A stretch of DNA of 64,000 bases, from assembly GCA_964036045.1 (NCBI GenBank), contig OZ038380.1:125346899-125410898 (forward strand), read 5' to 3'. The notes under the pieces were generated by a model. It ran no database searches, had not been told where the DNA came from, and saw only the letters and a list, made by a program, of their open reading frames with translations. This document shows positions 1 through 10,860 of this stretch, in pieces. This DNA is from Eutreptiella sp. 'Long Island Sound 2002' (lineage: Eukaryota > Euglenozoa > Euglenophyceae > Eutreptiales > Eutreptiaceae). Made by a program: the position numbers and the translations under genes. Every line of letters starts with the position of its first letter. Positions within the stretch are counted from its first letter, which is position 1.

Positions 1-840
1 ACCCCAAGCCAAGTAGGGGGGAACCGGGACCAGACCGCCCCCCGCCAAGCACGCCAGACGGAGCACGGGACCGGGGCAGGACACGCGGAGGGGCACGGAC
101 CACGTGGAACGGCCCTACCAGCGCCCAGTGCCGGGACCACGCGAGATGCGCGCGCCACACCACCCAGCGGGGGGGGGAGCGGACACCGCGAGAGCGCGAG
201 CGGACACACACGAAAAGGACACGCGGGGACTACCAGAAGGGCAACCGGACCGAGCGCGCGGAACGCACAGACCGCATGGAATGGCGTATCAGCGAGCGAG
301 GGTAAGGGACACCCGGACAGGACGGCCCGCCACACGCAGCGCGGAACACGCGGGGCGGGAAGGGGGAAGAAGGGGAGACACAACACCAGGTACCGGCCCG
401 AACCCCCCCGAACCGGCCGCGAGCGCCGCGCACACACAGACGGGACACTGAACCAGCCAAGGCAGTAGTGGCGCACAGCGCCACGCCCCTACCCCTAGGC
501 TAGGCAGCCTCCGCGCCAGCCCAAGGGGGTCCCACTGGCGACAAGCCAGTAGCAAGGGCCCGGCGGCGCCGGCGCCCCGGGCGACCACGCATTAGGGGGG
601 CGACGCAGTGGGTAAGCGCCCGCAGCCACGGCTGCGAATTGATGCACTGACCGGGGAGTGGCGAAACGGGGACGCCGGGGAAGGACGGGGCTCCGAGCTC
701 TGTGAACCCGGGGGACTCCGCCACCAGGCAGGAGGTGCGTCTTGGAGGGCCCCCCACTAGGACCTGGTGGGGAGGATATCACCTGGCCCGACCAGGTGGC
801 CCCCCGGGGCCGAAAGGCGTCTAGTACCCGCAAAATCAAA
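1..840. other. GC-rich stretch with no recognised gene
   Basis: Very GC-rich sequence with several overlapping open frames on both strands, all rich in Arg, Pro and Gly, as expected by chance at this composition. I see no conserved motif. Composition changes abruptly to AT-richer DNA near 840, just after a short inverted motif (accaggtggccccccggggcc), so this may be the end of one repeat abutting another. Confidence 0.4.
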
Positions 841-3180
841 CCTCAAACCTGCTTCCGTAACCTTTAAAGTAAAATGCATCGGAAAGCCATAAGTGTCTAT
901 TTTAATTGTATATTAAGTAAACGTGAGAGTTGCAAGTAGATTTGAAGATAAAAAAAGTGATTTATTGACTTTGAGTCATAAAAATAGGATTCCAAGAATA
1001 CCATGAATTGCCCCATGAAAAGAAAGGTATGCATCTCTTCCCATGGTGTACACGGACCCAAAACACTTTGGGTTATTTTTTTTTGACGTTTGGAATTCCG
1101 TTAATAACCATGGTGGGTCAAGACATCCATGGTGGGGCTGCCATCCATGGCCCAAAGGAGCCATTTTTGGCCCTGGTATGGACCCACTTTGAGAGATTGG
1201 TGCACGGAGCCATTGTGTCGAATTTCGCTAATATTTCGACATGCATGTTTGTGCATGTCTCGAGTGCATGTATTATTTTTATTTATTGATTTTCGAACCG
1301 ATGACGAAGTGTTGAAATAATTTCAATGGCCTTCACTTGAGCACACTTTTTTTCATGTGCTCGAAGTTGGACATGATATCTCTAACATATCATGGAGCCG
1401 GAAGTCAAGTAAAAGCTTGTTTTGTACGTACTTGATGCGTACTTTCCAAATATAGAAGAGTTTGACTCGCTTCCAGCCTCAAACATCTTCTTTTCGTAAA
1501 GTATTTTGAAACATTTTAAGCTTTTTTCACTATGTCATTTTCATGTCAATTTTCACTCAATTTTTCCCACTCATGGGCTCACTTTCCGGGCTCGGTTCTC
1601 GAAGCCCGTGGAGAGCTTGAACCCAATTACTGTTTGTGCATGTTTGGGTGTGTGTTTACTTCGCATTTCGCCATTGTTTGCATTATTTGCGGCCATGTAC
1701 TGAGTTTGAGCATCAAAAAAGTCGAGTTTGTTTTCGACCTTTGAATTTCATGTCCTCACTTGTGGTGACCATGGAGATCCACTACCATGGAGTTTTTGTT
1801 CGAACTTTGGATCCATAGGGGCCTACTTGGTCACTACTATGCATAAATGGTCGAGTTCACAACCGGTCGACGCTCGGCGGCTCGTTTTGGTCAATTTTGT
1901 GCAAGCAATTTTGAGTAAATTTCATGCCTAGGAAAAATTGCCCAGCATGCATGTCCAATTTTTCCCTGTGTATGTGCTCACTTGTGGAGCTCATAACTCC
2001 GAGCCGCTGTTGAGTTTTGACCTGAAAATTGATTCCTATGAGAGCCCCGACTCTCTACTCACAGAATTTGATTTGTTTGATGAATTTCGAGCTGCCAGCG
2101 TCTCAGTGCAACCAGACCTCTAAAGCTTCTTTAGAGATCTCAAATTTCATGTGTCCACTTCAGGGACTTGCTTTGTTGGGTTCTTTGGGTCAAATTCCCT
2201 TGTTCCTTGACCCTCATTCACTCCAAGGTGTATACCTTGGGTATTGAGACTTGGTTGGGTATGCTTGATAATGTACTTGAGTCATTCGAACCCGTTTTGC
2301 CAAGCCTATGGCATAGTGGTTTTACATGGCTCCAACCAGGTCTATACAGAGCCTTGAAAAACACCCTGTCATGAAGTCACTTTACAGGCTAACAGTAAAA
2401 AACCTATGAGGAGTTAGACCTTGGGGTCTTCTCTTATGTTTCAATGGTGCTCTCTACTTTACGTTGAGTATTTACTTGAAGCTTACTGGTACATAAGTTC
2501 ACTATTTTGAATTTTACCAGGAATTTTGTCAAGAATTCCTAATTTCATGAGGTCACTTCAGGTCTATGGCAAAGCTAGGCCACAGGTCAGTTTTGGGCCA
2601 GCTTTTTGTCCATGGCCTACCAACAGTGTCTTCGAGTCATATTTGGGTCATTGGACTCTTGGTCTATCCTTGAAAGATCGGTCCAAGTCCATATGTCACT
2701 TGAATTTTGACTTCAATCCTGTGTGTAAAACATGCTCATTTCTGGTTTTTCCTGCTTGTGTGTCCTGATGCCTGCAGTAAATCTCAGGGCCCACGTTGAG
2801 TTTTATCCTGCCCCCCTATGTGTGTCAGGGTGAAGGTCCTGGGTTTCCATAACTACCCTTGTCTCCGTATGGGACCCCGTCCAATTGCTCTGACTCCCTT
2901 TGTGCCATTTTTCTTGTGTACATACTGTTTTTGTGGTTGCATGATGTATCTCTTTTCGTCCTTTTAGGTACGAAAGGGCTACTTTTGTGATCGCTGCGCT
3001 CACTCTGAGTTTCAGCAAGGTTCAGACTTCTTGTCCAGTGCTGTGCCTTCGCTTGTGACTCGCTCGGCTCAGGGAAACGCGCCCGTACCAGCCCCGCTTA
3101 CAAACCAGTGGGTAAAATAGCACCGGGAGTACTGTAAAAAACATTTGGCCGTTTAGGACAATTTTACAGGGGGTCGGGGG
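841..3180. repeat. AT-richer non-coding block, possibly a diverged LTR
   Basis: No open frame here looks like a protein. Short stretches resemble the LTRs of elements A and B: around 2385-2430 the sequence (ggctaacagt, then aacctatgaggagt) parallels LTR positions 28530-28565, and around 1370-1400 (gacatgat, then atatcatgg) parallels 28060-28080. The stretch 1100-1160 holds several CCATGG-type palindromes. A very old solo LTR of a related family is one explanation. I found no clear ends or target duplication. Confidence 0.25.
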
Positions 3181-3564
3181 TGGCTGGGATGCCACTCTCG
3201 GGTTGGCGTTGCCTGGTTTTCCCCCGTCCCTGTGCCACGTGTTGTTGTTGGGCGGGTTTAACGTTTCTTTGACCCGTGCTGGTTTTGTGCGGGTTGGCTG
3301 TTGTGAGTGTTGGGGGAGGGGGTTGTGCCTCGCTCTGTCGGCGTTGCAGCTCGCGCCCTTGCTGGGGCTGGGGCTCGGGGATCCGGCTGTTCCCTCGGGT
3401 GTGCGGTGGATGCTGCCTCTTGGCTCGTGTTGTGTGGTGCGGTGGGTGAGGCTGACGGTTAGTGTGTGGCGGGTTGCAGTGTTGCGGTGTTTCTTGCCGG
3501 TGGCTGTTTCTCCCCCACTACCGGGGTGGGACGCGGTGTGCTCGGGTTAGGCCGTCGGTTAGCT
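3181..3564. other. GC-rich G/T-skewed sequence without recognised gene
   Basis: This G/T-rich plus strand leads into the tandem duplication. The open frames are low-complexity Val/Leu/Gly-rich or, on the other strand, Pro/Thr/Arg-rich, and show no motif. Confidence 0.3.
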
Positions 3565-4084
3565 TTCCATGGGTTAGTCCGTTCTGTACCCCTTGCTCCG
3601 GCGTATGGTCGTGGCAGCAAGGGTCAGACTAGCGGCTTGGCCGCTGTGGCGTCCCGCGGGGGCTCTTTGGTGGGTCGGGTTCTCCGGTGGGCTCGCGGCG
3701 GGTTTGTGTGATTCGGCGTGGTGGCTGTGGCCCGCGTGGTTGGTGTTGTGGCTGGCACGGGTGGGCCTGTCGGCCGGGCAGGGCGGGCATGTTTACTTGG
3801 GGTAGCCCCTTCGGGGCCTGTGCCTCGGTGTGGTGGTGATCCATGTCTTTTTGGGGGTCTTCCGCCCGTGGAGGGCGGCAAGGTGGGGTGGTGCCCGCCC
3901 CCGAGGCTTGGTGTTTTCCCCTCCTGTGGTTGTTCGCCCTTCATCCTGCCCCTGTGTTGTTCCCTGTCCCCGATGTTGTGGCCCTTTCCCCTTCCCTCCC
4001 CCGGTGGAAGTGTCCCTGTGTCCGTGCGGTGGCGCCTGCTGTGTAGGGCGGCCCTAGATGTTGCCTGGGGTGTGGTGGTTTTGG
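3565..4084. repeat. 520-bp tandem duplication, copy 1
   Basis: The block starting ttccatgggttagtccgttc recurs exactly 520 bases downstream. By eye the two copies differ at only a handful of positions, for example near 3604/4124 (tatggtc versus tattgtc) and 3654/4174 (cccgcggg versus cgtgcggg). The near-identity implies a recent duplication. The translated frames are Pro/Arg/Thr-rich and I do not call a gene. Confidence 0.9.
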
Positions 4085-4608
4085 TTCCATGGGTTAGTCC
4101 GTTCTGTACCCCTTGCTCCGGCGTATTGTCGTGGCAGCAAGGGTCAGACTAGCGGCTTGGCCGCTGTGGCGTCGTGCGGGGGCTCTTTGGTGGGTCGGGT
4201 TCTCCGGTGGGCTCGCGGCGGGTTTGTGTGATTCGGCGTGGTGGCTGTGGCCCGCGTGGTTGGTGTTGTGGCTGGCACGGGTGGGCCTGTCGGCCGGGCA
4301 GGGCGGGCATGTTTACGTGGGGTAGCCCCTTCGGGGCCTGTGCCTCGGTGTGGTGGTGATCCATGTCTTTTTGGGGGTCTTCCGCCCGTGGAGGGCGGCA
4401 AGGTGGGGTGGTCCCCGCCCCCGAGGCTTGGTGTTTTCCCCTCCTGTGGTTGTTCGCCCTTCATCCTGCCCCTGTGTTGTTCCCTGTCCCCGATGTTGTG
4501 GCCCTTTCCCCTTCCCTCCCCCGGTGGAAGTGTCCCTGTGTCCGTGCGGTGGCGCCTGCTGTGTAGGGCGGCCCTAGATGTTGCCTGGGGTGTGGTGGTT
4601 TTGGTTCC
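4085..4608. repeat. 520-bp tandem duplication, copy 2
   Basis: This is the second copy, offset by 520 bases from 3565. It ends where ggttcc leads into cggcgg instead of the catggg that starts copy 2. Further downstream (about 4715-4870 and 4970-5180) weaker echoes of the same unit are visible, for example gcgggcgtgtgtcacttggg against gcgggcatgtttacttgggg. An older multi-copy tandem array with one recent duplication is likely. Confidence 0.9.
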
Positions 4609-7600
4609 GGCGGTGTGCCGTTCGTGGGTCCCTTCGGTGGCTCCCTTCGTGGGTGTACTCCTCTCACCCCGTGTCGGGGCTGGTGGTAGCTGGGAGTGAT
4701 TGGGTGGGTGGATGGGGCTCGTGTGGCGTCGGACCCGGGTGAGCCGGCTCACCTGGCATGGCGGGCGTGTGTCACTTGGGTTGTCCCTCTTTGGGGCACG
4801 TGCCCTGGTGCCGTTGCGTCCCGTGAGGGCTCCTCCTCTGCCAGGTGTGGTGCACCCCAAGCGTGGTAGTGTGCTGGGTTGCGCGTGGTGGGGTGGCTTG
4901 CGCTGATTCAGTGTGTGGGGTTGGGGCGGTCTCCTTCTCGCTGGCTGCGTGGACTTGCAGCTGGCGCGTCCCCCTTCCTTCGGTACTTGTCCTTGTGGAG
5001 TGCCCCATCCCTACTGCTGGGGTCCCTTCCCTCTCTCCCTCCTGCTGTTGGTGTTTCTGGTGTTGTTGCCTTATGGTGCTCTCGGTCTCCCTTTTCCCGT
5101 GGGTGCCCTCCCCTCACCCTGTGCCCTTCTTTGCCCCTTTGCCACGGGCCTTCTTTCTGCCCCCTCCGTGCCCGTTGCCCTAGTGGTGGGGTGGTGCCGG
5201 GGCCTGGGGGGCGCCGATGGCCCATGCTTGGGGCTGGGTGGTTTTGGAGCCACCAGCAGAGGGCTTTGGGGGTGTAGGGGCCATGGAGGCCCTGAACCCT
5301 GTCCCGGAGGAGCGTTTCCCATGCGCTCTGCGGCATGGCGAGCTCTCGGGAGGTGTCGTCGGATTTGTGGGGGTGCAAGCGATCAGTTCCTCGATGGTGT
5401 GGAGGCGGTGGGGCCCCTCACGCCGGTTCGCCCCCCCTGTCCACCTCACCCAGCGCCGGAGCTCCTGCATCCCGGGGGCGGACCACCAGGCGAGGTCGGC
5501 GGCAGGGGTAGGGCCAGGGCTCCGAGCTCGGGGTCCGAGAGCGGCGGCGGCGGGGGCTGCGGGTGGGGGACGCGTGTTGGTCATGTGGAGAGCGGGAAAA
5601 GCGGGGCCGGGGGTGCCTTTCGCGCGGGGAGGGGCACGTTGACATGGGGCAACGGCGGCCTGCTCGGCGGCGTCCCGGGGAGCGTGAGTTGCAGAAACGG
5701 CGTCCCAGGGGGTTACAGCGGCGCCTCGGGGAGTGGGAGCGGTGAGAGTGGGGCCTGGAGGCAGAGGACGCGCGCTTGCGCTGTGCAGAGCGGGAGAGGC
5801 GTGGGCGGGTTCGTCGTCCGGTTGGATAGGGGGAGCGGCGCCCTTTTTGGGAGCGTGCTTCCTCGCGGGGCGAGCCGGGCCATTCGGCGGCAGATGGTGG
5901 TGCCAGGTGGGCATCGTGCGGTTCTGCCCGGTACCGAGGGGGAAAGGAGGTCCTCTGCCCCGTGTGGGTCCGCTGTGTAAGGGGGTTGCGCCGAGTGGGT
6001 CGGGTCTGGTGGTGGGGCTGGCAGGTGGTACGGGTCCAGTGGTAGTCGAGGGAGCTGTCCCGGGTACGGTTGGGCCTTCGGGGGGCCTCCTTCAACGTGG
6101 GCGTGGTGGCTGTGCCGATATGGTTCCTGGTAGATGGGGGGGCATTTCCTGGTGGTAGGCCGGTATTTGGGCTGGGCGCCCGGTGGGTGTTGCAGCTACC
6201 CCAAGTGGTGCTGTTGCCTGTGCTTGGATTCCAGGCTGGTCTGGTAGGGTGGCGGGCGGTGGTGGTGGTGGTGGGGTTGGTGGTGGTGGTGGTCGTGGTG
6301 GTGGTGGTGGTGTCCTGGGTTGTAGTGGTGGTGGTGGTGGTGGTGTTGGTGTACGGCGTGGCCGTGGTGGTGGTGATCGCGGCAGTGGTCCTGGTGGTGG
6401 TGGTAGTGGTGCTGAGGCTAGTGGTGTTGGTGGTTCTGCGGGTATGCCCCCAGGATCCCTCCGCGGTGCGGTGGCATAAGGGGCTCGAGCATGGTGTGCA
6501 GCCCTTGGGGCTGCAAGGGTTGGTGAATGGATAGGGCAGCTTGGTGCTTGGGCTTGACGGAGACCGCGGTCTAGGGGTCGGATGTCCCCGGATCGGTCTT
6601 GCCGGCGGTGGTGGTCGTTTGTGAGGGCCGGATGGTGTGGCGCTTGAACACTTGGATGTCAACCTGGATTTGGACGGTGTTGTGTTGCTTGGCCGCCTCC
6701 GTGGTGGCGGCTCCTGCCGGGGGCAAGGGGGTGTGGGATGTGGTGGGCGTGGGGTTTTTATTTGGGGGGGGCGTTTCTGTTGCTGCTGCTGCCGCCCGTG
6801 TTGTGGCTGTTGGCGCTGAGGCTGCTTGTTGTCGTGATGGTTGTGCTGCTGGTGGTGGTGATGTTGGTGCTGTTGCTGGCGCTGGGGCTCCGGCTGCGGC
6901 TTGGGGTTGGGATTGGGTCGGGTGACCGGCCCAAGGTGCAGTAGGACGTCAACCCCGGGCTGCGGGGGGACCAGTTCCGGGCGGCTGGGGTTTGCGGGTT
7001 TTTGCTGCGGTGCGAGGACCGCCCGCGTGGTGTTCAGGGGGCTGCCGGCAGCCTGCTTTGCGGCTTCACCTTATGCTTAGGCTTTGGCCGTGGCCTTATA
7101 GATGAGGGCGCCGGGGAGGGGCGAGGAGGTTGATGACGAGGGTGACGATGAGGAGGAGGATGAGGGGGAGGTGGTGGTCTTGGACGATGCGGGTCTTGCC
7201 GTCATGCGGGTGGCGAGGGCTTTGCAGGCTGCGGCGGCCTCTGCCACCTCCACCTGGGGAGGATGGAGGCCATCTCCTCGGGCTGCAGGTTGGGGACCGG
7301 TCACTGCAGGGGCCTGGTAGCGATCCGGCAGTCTCGGGGGTCGATGTGGCCAGCAGCGGCGTGCGGGGGAGGCGTGGAGCTGCGGTCACCACCAAGCGGG
7401 TTCGGCTGGGCTGGGCTCCTGCAATATAGGAGGGCGTGTGCGTCAGTGTCCACGGGGGGGAACAGTTCGCGCGGGCTGCATTCGGCCATCGGGAGAAACG
7501 GGCCTAGGGTTACGGGGCTGTGCGTGGTGGGAATGTGTGGGCCGCTAGTTGGGCCGGGCGAAACTTGGGGTGTGGAGCTCTGTGTGGCGGGCGTGTGGGG

Positions 7601-8238
7601 GCCGCCGGGTGGGGGGGGCGGCAGGTCAGGCGTCGTGGGGCTGTCCTCGGCGGGTGTGTGCGGGCCTTCGGGTGAGGGGAGCTGGTCCATGTTGAGGAGC
7701 TCAAGAGCGTGCGCGCTGGGCGAATTTGGGCCATTCGGTGGGGGGTTGGAAGGGAGGGGCAGGAGTATGGAGCGGTGTTCGCGTGTGGTGCATCGCTGCT
7801 CGTATTCGCTCGCGTAGGTGTGCATGTGTGGTCTTGTGTAGGTGTGGAGGTTTGGAGGTGGAGTTTGCTGTCCACTGCGGCTGCGGCGAGGATTTTGCAG
7901 ATGCTTTTGCGCACGTGGTGTATCTCTTGGTCGGTGGTGAGGAGAGGGTATTTTAGGGGCGGGTTGAGGTCTACGCGCCGGAGGATTCTGTGGACGGCGT
8001 GGTGGCAGTTGAGGGAGTTTTGTGTTTTGGAGGGGGTCCTTCCGTGTGTCGGTGCCTGCCTCGATTTGTGTGTGGGTGGTGGGGATGGCCCAGATCCCAC
8101 CCCCGGCTCCTGTGCCTGGCCAGCGCCACCTGATCCACTCGGACAAGCAGGGCATGGCCGGACCTAGGTGGTAACCGGCCCGACCAGAGGCGATTTGGGC
8201 CGGGGCGCGGGCCAGGGCGGCGAGTGCCGCGGCTGGGT
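4609..8238. other. GC-rich low-complexity region, no clear gene
   Basis: Long open frames exist on both strands here, for example minus 5418-6662 and minus 7301-8383. They consist of Pro/Thr/Arg/Ser-rich or poly-Thr sequence created by G/T-rich simple repeats. The 4700-5200 part carries diverged copies of the 520-bp unit upstream. I see no enzymatic motif. The region may be decayed repeats such as gag-like or LINE ORF1-like disordered proteins, but nothing here supports a functional assignment. Confidence 0.35.
6250..6440. repeat. GGT/GTG-type microsatellite
   Basis: About 190 bases are dominated by ggtggt/gtggtg triplets, with interruptions at 6315-6325 and 6350-6385. On the minus strand this reads as a poly-threonine run, which explains the long Thr-rich open frame there. 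Shorter, more degenerate triplet runs lie at 6775-6900 (tgctgctg, ggtggtg) and 7130-7180 (gatgaggagg). Confidence 0.85.
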
Positions 8239-8383
8239 CTACCGGCCGGAGCGTGCCCCTGAGGACTTTCTGTGGGGTGCTGGGCTCCCCCACCGCCCCG
8301 GGGAATGTGGTTCCCGCGGCGAGCATGGTGCCGGTCCCGGTGAGGACCCATGGGCCATCCGGGTGTGCTGCGGCGTGCGCCAC
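7301..8383 (-). CDS. hypothetical Pro/His/Thr-rich open frame
   Basis: A 360-codon open frame of unrecognised function. Its central part has roughly three imperfect repeats of a GPHTPATHSP-like motif (minus strand, about 7700 to 7520). The first 120 residues have a more ordinary composition. A parallel frame on the same strand (7510-8100) includes a more globular-looking stretch around 8010-7900 (LLTTDQEIHHVRKSI), so the true coding frame, if any, is uncertain and probably interrupted. It could equally be a chance frame in GC-rich DNA. Confidence 0.15.
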   Translation of the reverse strand: MAHAAAHPDGPWVLTGTGTMLAAGTTFPGAVGEPSTPQKVLRGTLRPVDPAAALAALARAPAQIASGRAGYHLGPAMPCLSEWIRWRWPGTGAGGGIWAIPTTHTQIEAGTDTRKDPLQNTKLPQLPPRRPQNPPARRPQPAPKIPSPHHRPRDTPRAQKHLQNPRRSRSGQQTPPPNLHTYTRPHMHTYASEYEQRCTTREHRSILLPLPSNPPPNGPNSPSAHALELLNMDQLPSPEGPHTPAEDSPTTPDLPPPPPGGPHTPATQSSTPQVSPGPTSGPHIPTTHSPVTLGPFLPMAECSPRELFPPVDTDAHALLYCRSPAQPNPLGGDRSSTPPPHAAAGHIDPRDCRIATRPLQ

Positions 8384-8659
8384 GTAATAGTGCCTGCGCT
8401 CGAGGACTGTACATCAGACCTTTGGCGGGGGTCGCTCGCCGTCTCTAGGGGGGGGGGGGGGGTCGTGGTCAGGGGTGTGGAGGACACTGGTGCTAAGGGG
8501 GGCATCGCAATAGGTTGCGGTGGTGCTCTCCCCTTCCTCTGGGCAGTTTGAGTCCGCCGGGTGGTCGTGCTCCGCTGGGGCCCTGTCAGAGGCGTGTGTT
8601 CACTTTGATCGTGTGGGTGTCGGTGTCGTGTGTCAGGGCTTGGGGCCACTAGACGGGGG

Positions 8660-9060
8660 GGGAACCCTACGTGCTGGTCTTGCTCCTGCTGGCCAGCCCT
8701 CCAGAGGACGAGGTCCACGATGGTCTCGTGGAGGGCCTTGACCGTGAGGGCGGTCCAGCTCTCTTGTAGGGGGTACCAGCCCAGGGGGGTGTTCCAGGGC
8801 CCTGCCTTGGAGAGCTGCGTGGAGGAGGTCGGGGTGACTGATGGTGGTGGGCGTGAGGAGGCGATTCTTGGGGTCAGAAGGGGTCTGGCAGGGGCGGGGG
8901 CTGAAGTCCGGTGCGTCTACGTGGAGGTGTGTGCGTTCCTTGGTAGGTGTGGCTGGTCTGGGTGGTGCCGGATAGTCTCCTGGGCGTGAGGCGGGTGGTT
9001 CTGGGTTGCCACAAGTGCTTGTGACGCGGCGGCCCTGTCATGAAGGTTCTTCCGGGCTGA
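8660..9060. repeat. dispersed conserved segment, copy 1
   Basis: Read on the minus strand, this matches 46640-47096 on the plus strand. Shared minus-strand peptides include ATIS/TTIS followed by AALQGR, LQESW, KAL and IVDLVLWRA, as well as the upstream nucleotide run gacaccaccag with ggaagaac. Both strands are open, so the coding strand is undecided. The segment abuts the left end of the palindrome arm. It is part of a repeat family whose other copy lies just downstream of the LINE. Confidence 0.6.
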
Positions 9061-9604
9061 ACTGGTGGTGTCCAGCTCATCAAACGCCCTCTTTAATGCG
9101 CGACCAGAAAGCGTTGCATCGGAGCAACGGGACGCCTTGGGAGCACAACACTGAGGCGAGGGCCCAGCCTCGACGACCTTACAACCGCCGTGCCAACCCC
9201 GTGACAACAACCCCATCGCACGCCGACACCCCCGGCAGGAGGGAGGGCGCACTCAGCAGGACGCACTGCGACACACAGCACAGGAGCCAGAGAGCTGCGG
9301 GCTGGTCGCCAGGACAACCAGCAAGACTGCAACCCTACCAAACACCTCCGCGCAGGGCCAGCCTGGTGATCGCGACCCTGGGCGCGGGAATGAACCATCA
9401 GAGCGCACCAGCCAACACAAATTTGGGTACCCCCCCCAGGCTGCAATGCGGGTACAGTCAACAGGCACTACGCCGCAGCAGCAGGAAAAGAGGGAACAAC
9501 CGTTGATGAAGACATGACAGAGGACTCTGGGCCAGGAGAGCCAACTGCCACTCCGCCTCCTAGCGCACACCCCAGCCCGGCGCTTCCCACCTTCGGAGGG
9601 GGAC

Positions 9605-10860
9605 GTGCCCACAGGAGAAAGCGACAACGCCTCAGAGACGACCTCCTCGCTTAGAACCCTTGCGGCCCAGGACAGGGAACCCATGCCCCCCCCACCCCCC
9701 AGACCGGCACAACCGAGAGACGGGGGCCCCCTTGACCGGGGAGGGCTACCAGGGGGTTATGATGTCTATCACAGCACGCCCCCACACGCTCTGGTAGACG
9801 CCCTCCGGGGGCGCTTCCAGGGCCTCCACCGGAATAGGCCGTTTGCTATGGCCCTCCTGCCGCATGGTGCCACCAGCGTCCAGGTGCGGCAGCTCCAGGT
9901 GCTCGTCAGGCCGGTGGAGCGCGCCCCGACGACCTCGGCGACGTGTGTATCTAGTGGTTCAACGTCCACCAGCCGCACCAGGGCACGTGTCGGTCCCGCA
10001 CCTCGCCTGGGCGCACACGCTCATCGCCCCACCGTCCGAGCCACAGCCTGCGACAAGCGCCGAAGGCCGGGAACGAACAGCGCCACAGCTGAGGTCCGAC
10101 ACCCTCAACATCCCCCCGTACAATGGCCTGGCGGCGTGAGACAGCTGAACAGCCCCAGAAAGGGCACGCAACCTCCGGGAAATGGTGGAGCGGTATGCGG
10201 CGGGGCTGCAGAAGTTGCACGCGGGGCCCTGGGACATGGCAACCCCAGCGTCGTCTGCATGGTTGTATGCGGGACCGGCCACTACTACCAGGCGAGGATC
10301 ACCCCACAACCGCTGGAGCGGCATTGGAACCTCGGTGCAGTCCACTCCAGGCTGCCCAGGGAGACGGCCCTGCCGGACGGCCCCACCACTTTGCCGCCAG
10401 ACCATCTGCAGGACCCCCTGACAACCATCGTGTCGGGCAGATCTGGCAGCTGGCAGCCAGGGCACGCCCTCTACTGCCTCTGGCAGTAGGCCCAGCGGTG
10501 CTGGCCGCACACCAGGGAGTGGTCAGCAGCGTGGAGGTTCCACCCGGACGGCGGCAGCAGGCGGAGGTCATCCCGCCCGACGAACAGGTCGACCCCCCCA
10601 CCACGGCAAACCTGTGCCGTGTCTTTGCGATGCACCAGATCCGGGCGCTTGCAACAGGCCAGGGGCCGCCAACCATCCACACCGAGGCCGAGGCACGAGC
10701 AGCGCATGCAGCCCTCGTGAGGGAGCTCTTTGACGCCCTCCGCAACGCCCTCGTCCAGCATCCCCCGGATACCTTTACCAACAAGGGACCAAAACCAAAG
10801 GACCCCCCCTATTCTCCTGACGCCCAGATTTTCATGACTGCTACGATAAAACACTAACCA
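9605..10860 (+). pseudogene. broken protein, possibly C48/Ulp1-like protease (left-arm copy)
   Basis: Patches of one protein appear in changing frames. An Ala/Pro/Gln-rich leader is followed by a segment with QLQVLV, a WFN-like stretch, VPHLAWAHTLIA (about 9990-10030), PPYNGLAA (about 10110-10135) and, further on, ANLCRVFAMHQIRALATG (about 10605-10660). The same peptides, with substitutions rather than random change, occur in the right arm, which argues that this strand once coded. The order of a [LxPGExxxDDxVDLWIWWFN]-like segment and a terminal Cys within a helix followed by a Gly resembles Ulp1/adenain-type cysteine proteases, known from NeSL-type LINEs. That assignment is an inference. 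Several frameshifts make it inactive. Confidence 0.35.

Noticed and set aside
500-840. Possible rRNA or structured RNA because of GC-rich, hairpin-like sequence
   Set aside because: I could not match any conserved rRNA, tRNA or snRNA segment, and short inverted motifs are common at this GC content.
4144-4860. 238-codon minus-strand Pro/Thr/Arg-rich frame across the tandem duplication
   Set aside because: Low-complexity frame without motif; the opposite strand is equally open.
5418-6662. 414-codon minus-strand frame with poly-threonine
   Set aside because: Produced by a GGT-type microsatellite and Arg/Pro/Ser-rich GC-rich flanks.
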